A stretch of 64,000 bases of DNA from Micrococcus endophyticus (GTDB lineage: Bacteria > Actinomycetota > Actinomycetes > Actinomycetales > Micrococcaceae). Shown here one piece after another: positions 34,649 through 43,608 of the stretch. The notes beneath the pieces were generated by a model. It did no database searches and was not told the DNA's origin. It saw only the letters and a list, made by a program, of their open reading frames with translations. The stretch covers positions 558,001 through 622,000 of the forward strand of contig NZ_JACHMW010000001.1 of assembly GCF_014205115.1 (NCBI RefSeq), given 5' to 3'. Numbering within the stretch: the stretch's first letter is position 1; each line of letters starts with the position of its first letter. Both the position numbers and the translations under genes were made by a program.

Positions 34649-36229
34649 GTGGATCCCCTCGACCTCGCCCGGTGGCAGTTCGGCATCACGACCGTCTACC
34701 ACTTCCTCATGGTGCCCCTGACCATCGGCCTCGGCCTGGTGGTCGCCGTCATGCAGACCCTCTGGGTGCGCACCGGCCGGGAGCAGTACCTGCGCATGAC
34801 GAAGTTCTGGGGCAAGCTCTTCCTGATCAACTTCATCATGGGCGTGGCCACGGGCATCGTGCAGGAGTTCCAGTTCGGCATGGCCTGGTCCGAGTACTCC
34901 CGGTTCGTGGGCGACGTCTTCGGGGCCCCGCTGGCCCTGGAGGCGCTCATCGCCTTCTTCCTGGAGTCCGTGTTCCTGGGCGTGTGGATCTTCGGCTGGG
35001 GCCGGGTGCCCCGCCGCCTGCACCTGGCGGCCATCTGGTGCGCCGTGATCGGGGCCCACCTGTCCGCGTACTTCATCATGACCGCGAATGCCTTCATGCA
35101 GCATCCGGTGGGCTACGAGGTGGTCGACGGGCGGCCCGTGCTGAACGACATCGGTGCGGTGCTGGCCAACCCCATCGTCCTCACGCACTTCCCCCACACC
35201 ATCGCCGGCTCCTGGGCCGTCGCCGGAGGCTTCCTGCTCGGCATCTCCTGGTACCACCTGTGGAAGCGCCGGCGGGACGGGATCGACACCGTGGACGAGC
35301 ACGGGCGCGTCGTCGTCGGCACCACGGGCTCCAAGGCCCGCGACCGCCTGGACCACCGCGTGTGGATCACGTCCCTGCGCGCCGGCGCCGCGGTGGCGAT
35401 CGTCGGCTTCCTCGGCACCGCCTTCACCGGGCACGCCCAGGCGCAGCAGATGATCGAGTTCCAGCCCACGAAGATGGCCTCCGCCGAGGCCGCGTGCCAC
35501 GACGGCACCGCCTTCTCCGTCCTCACCCTGGGCGACCTGGGCGCGGGCGACCGCACCACCTGCACCGACGTCACCACGGTGATCGAGCTGCCCGGGCTGC
35601 TCTCCTACCTCGCCTACGAGGACTTCACCACCCCCGTGCCCGGCCTGAACTCCCTGCTGCCGGACTTCGAGGAGCGCTACGGCACGCACCTGCCGGACGA
35701 CCCGCTGTACGGCGAGCGCGCCGGAGCGCCCATCGACTACCAGCCGCTCATGGAGGTCACCTACTGGGGGTTCCGCCTCATGATCACCTTCGGCGGCCTC
35801 GGCGCGCTGGCCGGGGCGCTCACCCTCTGGATGACCCGCCGCGGCACGGTCCCCGACTCGCGGGGCTGGACGGCCACCGCCGTCGCCTCCATCGGCGCCC
35901 CCTTTGCGGCGAACGTGGCCGGCTGGGTGTTCACCGAGATGGGCCGGCAGCCCTTCGTGGTCTACCCGAACCCCGCCATGGGCGTCGACGAGGTGTACAT
36001 GTTCACGGCCGCCGCGGTCTCCCCGGGCGTGAGCGCCCAGGAGGTGCTCGCCTCCCTGATCGTGCTCGTGGGGATCTACGCCGTGCTGCTCGTCGTCGAG
36101 GTGGTGCTGATGGTGCGCTACGTGCGCGGCGGCGTGCCCGCCGGCATGCCGGAGCTCACGGCGGACGAGCACCGGGACCCCGACGAGGACCGCCACGACC
36201 GCGACGACGTGCTCGCGTTCGCCTACTGA
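34649..36229 (+). CDS. cydA: Cytochrome bd ubiquinol/menaquinol oxidase subunit I
   Basis: The 526-residue membrane subunit carries the haems of cytochrome bd, which oxidises quinol and reduces oxygen at high affinity. The N-terminus RWQFGITTVYHFLMVPLTIGL has the haem ligand His18; GIVQEFQFGMAWSEYSRFVGDVFGAPLALEAL and FFLESVFLGVWIFGW carry the conserved Gln and Glu residues of the proton path; QPTKMASAEA marks the quinol loop. About nine membrane helices are visible. The GTG at 34649 is preceded by AGGAG at 7 bp. It is the first gene of cydA–cydB–cydDC and is probably repressed by BlaI through the upstream palindrome. Confidence 0.97.
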   Translation: MDPLDLARWQFGITTVYHFLMVPLTIGLGLVVAVMQTLWVRTGREQYLRMTKFWGKLFLINFIMGVATGIVQEFQFGMAWSEYSRFVGDVFGAPLALEALIAFFLESVFLGVWIFGWGRVPRRLHLAAIWCAVIGAHLSAYFIMTANAFMQHPVGYEVVDGRPVLNDIGAVLANPIVLTHFPHTIAGSWAVAGGFLLGISWYHLWKRRRDGIDTVDEHGRVVVGTTGSKARDRLDHRVWITSLRAGAAVAIVGFLGTAFTGHAQAQQMIEFQPTKMASAEAACHDGTAFSVLTLGDLGAGDRTTCTDVTTVIELPGLLSYLAYEDFTTPVPGLNSLLPDFEERYGTHLPDDPLYGERAGAPIDYQPLMEVTYWGFRLMITFGGLGALAGALTLWMTRRGTVPDSRGWTATAVASIGAPFAANVAGWVFTEMGRQPFVVYPNPAMGVDEVYMFTAAAVSPGVSAQEVLASLIVLVGIYAVLLVVEVVLMVRYVRGGVPAGMPELTADEHRDPDEDRHDRDDVLAFAY

Positions 36230-36257
36230 CCCCCGCAGCTGAGAGGACCGAACGAGA

Positions 36258-37280
36258 ATGGCCGAGGCCCTGCCCGTCTTCTGGTACGTGATCATCGCCG
36301 TGCTCTGGCTCGGCTACCTGGCCCTGGAGGGGTTCGACCTCGGCGCGGGCATGCTCATGCAGGCCTGGGCCCGCGACGAGCGGCGCCGCCGGGTGCTGCT
36401 GAACGTGATCGGCCCCGTGTGGGAGGGCAACGAGGTCTGGCTCATCACGGCGATCGGCGCGATGTTCGCGGCGTTCCCGTTCTGGTACGCCTCCCTGCTC
36501 TCCACGCTGTACCTGCCCATGCTGCTGCTCCTGCTCGCCCTGATCCTGCGGGCGGTCTCCATCGAGTACCGCGGCAAGGCGCGCACGGACCGCACGCGGG
36601 CGGTGTGGACCTGGTGCCTGGCCCTGGGCTCCTTCACGGCCGCCTTCGTCGTGGGCGCCTTCCTGGCCCTGACCACCACCGGGCTGCCCATCGACGCGAA
36701 CGGCGACCGCGTGGGCGGGCCCTTCGCGTGGCTCAACGGCTGGGCCGTGCTGGGTGGGCTGGCCGTGGTCGGCTTCTCCATCGCCCAGGCGTGGGCGTTC
36801 ATCGGGCTCAAGACCGACGGCGCCCCGCGGCAGGCGGCCGCCCGCTTCCTCTCGCGCTGGACCCCGGTGGCCCTCGTCCCGCTGCTCGTGTGGGCCGGCG
36901 CCGTCCTGCTGCGTGGCGACCGCCCCTGGACGTGGGCGCTGCTGGCCGCCGGCGTCGCGGCCGCGGCCGGGTCCGTCGTGGCCGCCCGCCGAGGCCGGGA
37001 GGGCCTCGCCCTGGCCGGCCTGACGCTGTTCCTCGTGGCGGCCTGGAGCGCCGTCATGATCGTCCAGTTCCCCGTGCTGCAGCCCTCCACCGTGGACCCG
37101 GCCTTCGACCTCACCGCCGAGATCGCGGCCTCCGGCCCGTACACGCTGGGCATCATGGCCGTCATCAGCCTCGTCTTCGTGCCGATCGTGCTGGCCTACT
37201 CCGCGTGGTCCTACTGGGTGTTCCGCCGTCGCGTGCGCGAGACCCACATCCCCGAGCCCCACGCCGTGGAGCCGGTGTGA
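36258..37280 (+). CDS. cydB: Cytochrome bd oxidase subunit II
   Basis: The 340-residue membrane subunit pairs with CydA. Family features are the N-terminal FWYVIIAVLWLGYLALEGFDLGAGML with the conserved Asp, followed by GPVWEGNEVWLITA and about eight membrane helices, with the C-terminal YSAWSYWVFRRRV. Its length is somewhat shorter than the ~380 residues of E. coli CydB but usual for actinobacteria. A GAGAGGACC site lies upstream of the ATG. It begins 28 bp after cydA and its stop overlaps the GTG start of cydDC (GTGA), so all three are one operon. Confidence 0.97.
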   Translation: MAEALPVFWYVIIAVLWLGYLALEGFDLGAGMLMQAWARDERRRRVLLNVIGPVWEGNEVWLITAIGAMFAAFPFWYASLLSTLYLPMLLLLLALILRAVSIEYRGKARTDRTRAVWTWCLALGSFTAAFVVGAFLALTTTGLPIDANGDRVGGPFAWLNGWAVLGGLAVVGFSIAQAWAFIGLKTDGAPRQAAARFLSRWTPVALVPLLVWAGAVLLRGDRPWTWALLAAGVAAAAGSVVAARRGREGLALAGLTLFLVAAWSAVMIVQFPVLQPSTVDPAFDLTAEIAASGPYTLGIMAVISLVFVPIVLAYSAWSYWVFRRRVRETHIPEPHAVEPV

Positions 37281-40200
37281 CCGACGACGGCGCGCCCCGT
37301 GGGCCAGGCCGCAAGCACGACGACGGCCCCCGGCGCCGCCGCGGCCCCGACCTGAGCCCGGCCGCGCGCCGCGCCGTCGCGGCGATGCTCGGGCTCGCCG
37401 CGCTGCGGGCCGCGGGCTGGATCCTGCTCGCCGAGTCGCTCGCCCGCCTGCTGACCCGCATGGCCGACACGCTCGACCCCGAGGGCACGGCCCAGCTCGT
37501 CGAGATGCTCTTCCTCCCGCCCGCGCCCGTCGGGCCGGTCGGTGCGGCGTCGTCGTTCGCCGGGGCCCTCGCGCTCGGCGCCGCCGGCGTGGGGCTGCGC
37601 GCCCTGGCCGACGCCGGCCAGCGGGTGTGGGGCCGCCGCGCCGCGCTCGGCGTGCAGGTGGGCGTGCGCCGCGACCTCGTGGCCCACCGCCTGGCCTCCG
37701 CGGACGGCTCGCGCCCCCGCTCGGGCGCGGACGCCGTGCTGGTCACCCACGGCCTGCAGGGCCTGGACGACTACTACACCGAGGTCCTGCCGGCCCTGGC
37801 CTCCGCCGCCGTCGTGCCCCCGGTCCTCGGCGCCTGGATCCTCACCCGGGACCCGCTCTCCGCCCTCGTGGTGCTGCTGACCGTCCCGCTCGTGCCGTTC
37901 TTCATGGTCCTCATCGGCCGGCACACCCAGGAGCGGATCGACGCCGCCCAGGACGGGCTGGACCGCCTCTCCGGCCACCTCGTGGAGCTCGCCCGCGGAC
38001 TGCCCGTGCTCGTGGGGCTGCGCCGGGCCGGCGTCCAGCGCCGCGCCCTCGAGCGGGCCTCGCAGCGGTACCACGCCGCCACCCTGGGCACCCTGCGCAC
38101 CGCGTTCGTCTCCGGCATGGCGCTCGAGCTGATCGCCTCGCTCTCCGTGGCCGTGATGGCCGTGTTCATCGGCCTGCGCCTCGTCTACGGGCAGATGGAC
38201 CTCGGTGCCGGGCTCGTGGTCCTCGTCCTGGCCGCCGAGGTGTACCTGCCCCTGCGTGACGTCGGCAGCGCGTACCACGCCTCCGAGGACGGCCGCGAGG
38301 CCGAGGGCCGGGCCCGCGCCGCCGCGCGGGCGCCCGTGCCCGGGGCGGCCCGGGACGCGCTCGCGGACCCCACCGCCGCACCGGCGCGCGCGGCCGGCCC
38401 CGCGGCGGCCCCGCCCGGCGCGGTGGTCCTCGAGGACGTCGGCGTGGCCTTCGGGGACCGGCCCGTCCTGCAGGGCGTGGACCTGCGCGCGGCGCCGGGC
38501 ACGCTCACCGTGCTCGGCTCGGCCTCCGGCACCGGCAAGTCCACCCTCCTGCACCTGCTCGCGGGACTGCTGCGCACCACGGACGCCCGCGTGCAGGGGA
38601 GGGTGAGCGGCGTGGACCCGGACCGCACCGTGTGGGTCGGCCAGCATCCGCGCCTGCTCGAGCCCACGGTGGGCGAGGAGCTCGACGCCGCGGCCGGCCG
38701 GGCGCTTGCGGACTCCGAGCGCGCCGCCGTGCTCGCCGCCGTCGCCCTGGACGGCGCGGCGCACCGGCGGCCCGTGGAGCTCAGCCCCGGCGAGCTGCGG
38801 CGCGTCGCCCTGGCCCGGGCGCTGGCGCGGCTGAGCAACGCCGGCGCGGACCGGCGCCCCTGGCTCGTCCTCCTGGACGAGCCCACCGCCCACCTGGACG
38901 ACGCCGCTGCGGCCGCCGTGCGCGCCGGCGTCGTCGCGCTCGCCCGCGCGGGCGTGCCCGGCCTGGCCCTGCCGCCGTGCACTGTGGTGGCCGCCTCCCA
39001 CGACCCGGCGCTGCAGCGCACCGCGGACGCCCTCGTCGACGCGCAGGGCACGCCCCTGGCCCCGGCCGGGGCCGCGGTCGGCGGCGCCGCGGATCCCGAG
39101 GCCGCCGCGGCCGGCGGCGCCGCGGATCCCGAGGCCGCCACGACGGCCGCCGTCGCCCTGCCGGCCGCGGTCGCCTCGCCGGTCGAGGCGGAGCCCGTCC
39201 CCGCCTCCGCGACCTCCACCGCGCCGTCCCCGGCGGCTGCGCGCCGTGCCCGGACGCGCGCCGCCCTGCGGATCCTGCCGTGGCGCTCGGGCCGGCTGTG
39301 GGCCGGCGTCGCGTGGGCCACGGGGACGCACCTGTCCGCGGCGCTGCTCGCGGGGCTCTCGGGCTGGCTCATCGTCACCGCGGCGGGGCGGCCGCCCGTG
39401 CTGTACCTGCTCTCCGTGATCGTGCTGGTCCGCGCCTTCGGCCTGTCCCGCGCGGTGCTCCGCTACCTGGACCGGCTGGCCACCCACGACGCCGTCCTCG
39501 GCTGGGCCTCCCGGCTGCGGCTGTGGCTGTGGGACGCCCTGGGTCGCCGGCCCGCCCTGTGGGGGCGCCTGAGCCGCGCCGACGGGGCGCTGTCCGTGCT
39601 CGTCGCGGACGTGGACGCCCTGCGGGACGCCGCGCCGCGCGTGATGGTGCCCGTGCCGGCGGCCGTGCTCGCGTGGCTCGTGAGCGCCGGGGCCGTGGCC
39701 CTGCTGGCCCCGGAGCTGGCCGTGGCCGCCCTCGTGCCCGGCGCCCTGGGGCTCGTGGCGATCCCCGTCGTCGTCGCGGCGCTCGACCGGCGCCAGACCC
39801 AGGCGGCCGTGCGCCACCGCGCTGGGATGCTGGACCGGGTCGCGGCCGTGCTCGCCGCCGCCCCGGACCTGCATGGCCTCGGCCGGGCCCGGGCGGCCGC
39901 CGACCGGCTCGCGGAGGCGGACGCCGCCCTGCAGGCGCCCCAGCGCCGGGCGGCGTGGGCCGCGGGCGCCGGCCGGGCGCTGGCGGTCCTCGTCTCCGGG
40001 GGCACCGCGCTGGCCGTGGCCCTGACGGCCACCCAGACCGGCACCGCCGCGGCCGTCGCCGCCTTAGCGGTGCTGCTCGTCCTGTCCTGGGCGGAGCCCT
40101 ACGGGGCCCTCGCCCAGTCCGCCCAGGAGCTGGGCACCCTGGCGTCCCAGGCGCGCGCCGCGGCCGACCTGCTGGGCGAGGACGAGCCCGGCACCGCGGT

Positions 40201-41005
40201 CCCGGACGCAGCGGACCCGGGCCGGGCCTCGGCCACGCCCGACCCGACGTCCGCCTCGATGTCCGCCGACTCGGAGCCGGCGGCGCCCGTGCGCGTCACG
40301 GGCCTGGTCCTGCGCGGCGCGGCCGTCCGCTTCGAGGGCGCGGACGCGCCGCTCTGGAGCGGCGTCGACCTGCGCGTCGAGCCGGGGCAGACCGCCGTCG
40401 TCACCGGTCCCTCCGGCGCGGGCAAGTCCACCCTGCTGGCCGTGCTGCTGGGGTTCCAGCCGCTGGCCGAGGGCGCCTACCTGCTGCGCACCGAGTCGGA
40501 CGGGCGCCGCGTCGAGGCACCCGCGGACGCGGCGGCGCTGGCGCGCGTGGCGTGGACGCCGCAGGACGCGCTCCTGTTCGACTCCAGCCTGCGCGGCAAC
40601 CTGGCGCTCGCCCGGGATCCCGAGGACGCCCCGGACGACGCGGAGCTCACCGCGGTGCTCGAGCGCGTCGGCCTCGGCCCCTGGCTGGCCGCGGCCCCGG
40701 AGGGACTGGACACGCCCGTGGGCGCCGGCGGCCGCGTGCTCTCGGGAGGCCAGCGCCAGCGCCTGGCCGTGGCGCGCGCCCTCGTGGCCCGGGCCGACGT
40801 CGTGCTCCTGGACGAGCCCACCGCGCACGTGGGCCAGGACGAGGCCCTGGCCCTGATGGCGGACCTGCGCGCGGCCCTGGCCGGGCGGATCGCCGTGGTG
40901 GTCACCCACGACGAACGCCTGGCCGCGGAGGCCGACGTGCGGCTGCGCCTGGGCGTCAGTCCGCCGAGACCGTCACGGGGTCGTCCGCGACCGGCAGCGC
41001 GCTGA
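37277..41005 (+). CDS. cydDC: CydDC fusion: heterodimer-type ABC exporter for cytochrome bd assembly
   Basis: The 1242-residue protein joins both halves of CydDC in one chain. Each half has a six-helix membrane domain and an ATPase domain: the first Walker A is [10 protein letters not shown] at about 414, with signature [15 protein letters not shown] and Walker [13 protein letters not shown]; the second Walker A is GPSGAGKST at about 1044, with [15 protein letters not shown] and [12 protein letters not shown]. CydDC is needed for cytochrome bd maturation and has been reported to export thiols and, more recently, to transport haem. The fused form is common in actinobacteria. The linker at about 595–665 is Ala/Glu-rich and contains a duplicated GGAADPEAA unit. 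It is translationally coupled to cydB, and its 3' end overlaps convergent parC by 50 bp. Confidence 0.95.
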   Translation: MTDDGAPRGPGRKHDDGPRRRRGPDLSPAARRAVAAMLGLAALRAAGWILLAESLARLLTRMADTLDPEGTAQLVEMLFLPPAPVGPVGAASSFAGALALGAAGVGLRALADAGQRVWGRRAALGVQVGVRRDLVAHRLASADGSRPRSGADAVLVTHGLQGLDDYYTEVLPALASAAVVPPVLGAWILTRDPLSALVVLLTVPLVPFFMVLIGRHTQERIDAAQDGLDRLSGHLVELARGLPVLVGLRRAGVQRRALERASQRYHAATLGTLRTAFVSGMALELIASLSVAVMAVFIGLRLVYGQMDLGAGLVVLVLAAEVYLPLRDVGSAYHASEDGREAEGRARAAARAPVPGAARDALADPTAAPARAAGPAAAPPGAVVLEDVGVAFGDRPVLQGVDLRAAPGTLTVLGSASGTGKSTLLHLLAGLLRTTDARVQGRVSGVDPDRTVWVGQHPRLLEPTVGEELDAAAGRALADSERAAVLAAVALDGAAHRRPVELSPGELRRVALARALARLSNAGADRRPWLVLLDEPTAHLDDAAAAAVRAGVVALARAGVPGLALPPCTVVAASHDPALQRTADALVDAQGTPLAPAGAAVGGAADPEAAAAGGAADPEAATTAAVALPAAVASPVEAEPVPASATSTAPSPAAARRARTRAALRILPWRSGRLWAGVAWATGTHLSAALLAGLSGWLIVTAAGRPPVLYLLSVIVLVRAFGLSRAVLRYLDRLATHDAVLGWASRLRLWLWDALGRRPALWGRLSRADGALSVLVADVDALRDAAPRVMVPVPAAVLAWLVSAGAVALLAPELAVAALVPGALGLVAIPVVVAALDRRQTQAAVRHRAGMLDRVAAVLAAAPDLHGLGRARAAADRLAEADAALQAPQRRAAWAAGAGRALAVLVSGGTALAVALTATQTGTAAAVAALAVLLVLSWAEPYGALAQSAQELGTLASQARAAADLLGEDEPGTAVPDAADPGRASATPDPTSASMSADSEPAAPVRVTGLVLRGAAVRFEGADAPLWSGVDLRVEPGQTAVVTGPSGAGKSTLLAVLLGFQPLAEGAYLLRTESDGRRVEAPADAAALARVAWTPQDALLFDSSLRGNLALARDPEDAPDDAELTAVLERVGLGPWLAAAPEGLDTPVGAGGRVLSGGQRQRLAVARALVARADVVLLDEPTAHVGQDEALALMADLRAALAGRIAVVVTHDERLAAEADVRLRLGVSPPRPSRGRPRPAAR
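39080..39139 (+). repeat. Duplicated 27-bp segment in the cydDC linker
   Basis: An identical 27-bp segment occurs at 39080–39106 and 39113–39139 with a 33-bp period. It encodes the repeated GGAADPEAA unit between the two transporter halves and is a site where linker length could vary. Confidence 0.85.
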
Positions 41006-43559
41006 GCAGCTCGGGGGAGGCCCCGGCGCCGACGGCCTCGATGCGCTGGTCCACGGGCACGCCCGAGCCGTCGCGGCGCCCGTACTCGACCGGCAGCGCC
41101 CGGGCCACGCCGGCCTTCGAGGCGGCCAGCGCGGGGCCGGCGCCCACCCAGCCGAGCACGAGGGACGTCTCGCCCTTGAGCAGCCGGTGCGCGCGCACGC
41201 CGCCGGTGCCGCGCCCCTTGGCCGGGTACTCGCCCAGGGGCGTGACCTTCACGGAGCCGCCGGCGGAGCCGAGCAGATCGCCCTCGCCGTCCGTCACCGT
41301 CACCACGACGGCGGGGCGCGGGTGGGCGGCCGCGTCGTCGCCGGAGCCGGTGAGGGAGGCGGCGGGGGCCACGCCGAAGGTGAGGACCGCGTCGTCGGCG
41401 GCCACCCGCAGGCCGGCCACGCCGCCGGCGGCCGGACCCTGGGGGCGGACCGCGGACGCGGCGTAGCGCAGCAGCTGCCCGGCGCGGGTGAGGAAGACCA
41501 ACTGGTCCTCGTCGTCCACGGCTGGGGCGGCGCCGACCACCGCGTCGCCGTCCTTGAGGGCGATCGCCTCCGCCACCTCGCGGTTCAACGGCCACTCGGG
41601 GCGCACCCGCTTGACCACGCCCTGGGCGGTGCCGAGGGCGATCACGGCGTCCAGGGGCACGAGCGCCACGAGGCTCTCGCCCTTGCCGAGGGGCACCAGC
41701 TCCTTGGCGGGGACGGACCCGGTCATCGCCGGGGCCGCGGAGGGCTCGGGCGCGGCGGGCAGGTCCACGGCCTGGATCCGGTGCAGCGCGCCCGTGGAGG
41801 TGAGGGCGCCGATCTCACCGCGGGCCGTCGTCGCCACCACGGAGGCGAAGGCGTCGTGCTTGCGGCGCCGCCCCTGCGAGGCGATCGGGGTGCGGTCGGC
41901 GGTGCGCAGCAGGCGCCCGGAGGTGGTGAGCACGGCCCAGCAGGCGGTGTCCGGGACCATGAGGTCCGCCCCGGCCTGGGCGGCCCCGGCGGGGGTGGGC
42001 CCGCCGGCGGTCGAGGCGGCGGGGGCGGCCACGGTCTCGGCCTCGAGCAGGACGGTGCGGCGGTCGTCGCCGAACTCGTCGGCCACGGCCTGCAGCTCGG
42101 CGGAGACCACCTCGCGCAGGCGCGCCTCCGAGCCGAGGATCGCCTCGAGCTCGGCGATGGCGGCCTGCAGCTCGTCCCGCTCGGCCTCGAGCTCGATCCG
42201 GGAGAACTTCGTGAGCTGGCGCAGGCGCAGCTCGAGGATGTGGTCCGCCTGCACCTGGGTGAGGTCGAAGACCCCCATCAGCCGGGTGCGCGCGGCGGCC
42301 GTGTCGTCCGAGGAGCGGATGATCTCGATGACCTCGTCGATGTCCACGAGGGCGAGCAGCAGGCCCTCCACGAGGTGGAGGCGGTCCTGGCGGCGCTGCA
42401 GCCGGTGGGCGGTGCGGCGGCGGACCACGTCGAGGCGGTGGTCCACGTAGACGCGCAGCAGCGGCAGCAGGCCCAGGGTCTGCGGCTGGCCGTCCACGAG
42501 GGCGACGTTGTTGATGCCGAAGGTCTCCTCGAGCGGCGTGTGCCGGTAGAGGGCGGCGAGCACGGCCTGCGGGTTGAAGCCCGACTTCAGCTCGATCTGC
42601 AGGCGCAGCCCGTTCTTGCGGTCCGTGAGGTCCACGACGTCGGCGATGCCGCTGAGCTTCTTCGCGTCGACGCCGGCCTTGATCCGCTCGATGACCTTCT
42701 CCGGACCCACGGCGTACGGCAGCTCGGTGACCACGAGCCCGGTCCGGCGCGCCGAGACCTGCTCCACGGCGACGGCGGCGCGCATCCGGAAGGTGCCCCG
42801 GCCGGTGGCGTAGGCGTCGCGCACCCCGTCCAGCCCCACGATCCGGCCGCCCGAGGGCAGGTCGGGGCCCGGGATGTGCGCCATGATCGCCTCGAGGTCG
42901 GCCTCGGGGTCGGCGAGCAGGTGGCGGGCGGCCGCCACCACCTCGCGCAGGTTGTGCGGGGCCATGTTCGTGGCCATGCCGACGGCGATGCCCGTGGTGC
43001 CGTTGACCAGCAGGTTCGGGTACGCGGCGGGCAGGACGGCGGGCTGCTGGAACTGGTTGTCGTAGTTGGGGACGAAGTCCACCGTGTCCTCGTCGAGGTC
43101 CGCGGTGAGCGCCAGGGCGGCCGGCGCCATGCGGGCCTCCGTGTAGCGCGGGGCCGCGGGGCCGTCGTCGAGCGAGCCGAAGTTGCCGTGCCCGTCCACC
43201 ACGGGCAGGCGCAGGGAGAACGGCTGGGCCAGGCGGACCATCGCGTCGTAGATCGCGGCGTCGCCGTGGGGGTGCAGCTTGCCCATCACCTCGCCCACCA
43301 CGCGGGCGGACTTCACGTGGCCGCGGTCCGGGCGCAGCCCCATCCGGGACATCATGTAGAGGATGCGCCGCTGCACCGGCTTGAGCCCGTCGCGGGCGTC
43401 CGGCAGGGCGCGGGAGTAGATCACCGAGTAGGCGTACTCGAGGAACGAGGCCTCCATCTCCTCGGAGACGTCGACGTCGACGATGTTCTCCTGCTCCAGC
43501 GGGAGCGGGCGCGCGACGTCCTGCTCGGAGGGGCGGGAACGGGAAGAACGGGACATCAT
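40956..43559 (-). CDS. parC: Type IIA topoisomerase subunit A (ParC/GyrA)
   Basis: The 867-residue DNA-cleaving subunit has the active-site Tyr in [10 protein letters not shown], the conserved [12 protein letters not shown] and the helix-turn-helix [21 protein letters not shown]; the position matching GyrA Ser83 is Ala. The C-terminal third is a beta-pinwheel with degenerate repeats ([40 protein letters not shown]), but no full GyrA box QRRGGKG is seen, which fits ParC better than GyrA. The first of two adjacent ATGs (43559) is chosen; the frame is open a little further. Its partner ParE is encoded 13.5 kb away. The 3' end overlaps cydDC by 50 bp, and the 5' end faces the GNAT fusion gene with 49 bp between. 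Confidence 0.92.
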   Translation of the reverse strand: MMSRSSRSRPSEQDVARPLPLEQENIVDVDVSEEMEASFLEYAYSVIYSRALPDARDGLKPVQRRILYMMSRMGLRPDRGHVKSARVVGEVMGKLHPHGDAAIYDAMVRLAQPFSLRLPVVDGHGNFGSLDDGPAAPRYTEARMAPAALALTADLDEDTVDFVPNYDNQFQQPAVLPAAYPNLLVNGTTGIAVGMATNMAPHNLREVVAAARHLLADPEADLEAIMAHIPGPDLPSGGRIVGLDGVRDAYATGRGTFRMRAAVAVEQVSARRTGLVVTELPYAVGPEKVIERIKAGVDAKKLSGIADVVDLTDRKNGLRLQIELKSGFNPQAVLAALYRHTPLEETFGINNVALVDGQPQTLGLLPLLRVYVDHRLDVVRRRTAHRLQRRQDRLHLVEGLLLALVDIDEVIEIIRSSDDTAAARTRLMGVFDLTQVQADHILELRLRQLTKFSRIELEAERDELQAAIAELEAILGSEARLREVVSAELQAVADEFGDDRRTVLLEAETVAAPAASTAGGPTPAGAAQAGADLMVPDTACWAVLTTSGRLLRTADRTPIASQGRRRKHDAFASVVATTARGEIGALTSTGALHRIQAVDLPAAPEPSAAPAMTGSVPAKELVPLGKGESLVALVPLDAVIALGTAQGVVKRVRPEWPLNREVAEAIALKDGDAVVGAAPAVDDEDQLVFLTRAGQLLRYAASAVRPQGPAAGGVAGLRVAADDAVLTFGVAPAASLTGSGDDAAAHPRPAVVVTVTDGEGDLLGSAGGSVKVTPLGEYPAKGRGTGGVRAHRLLKGETSLVLGWVGAGPALAASKAGVARALPVEYGRRDGSGVPVDQRIEAVGAGASPELLSALPVADDPVTVSAD

Positions 43560-43595
43560 GGTGCTCGGGGAGTCCTCACGGCGTCGGGGATTGTC

Positions 43596-43601
43596 TAGGG
43601 T
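43596..43601 (+). promoter_or_regulatory. -10 element of the GNAT fusion gene (leaderless)
   Basis: TAGGGT ends 7 bp before the ATG at 43609. On the opposite strand the overlapping GACAAT at 43590–43595 could be the parC -10 element. Confidence 0.55.
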
Positions 43602-43608
43602 GAATCCT

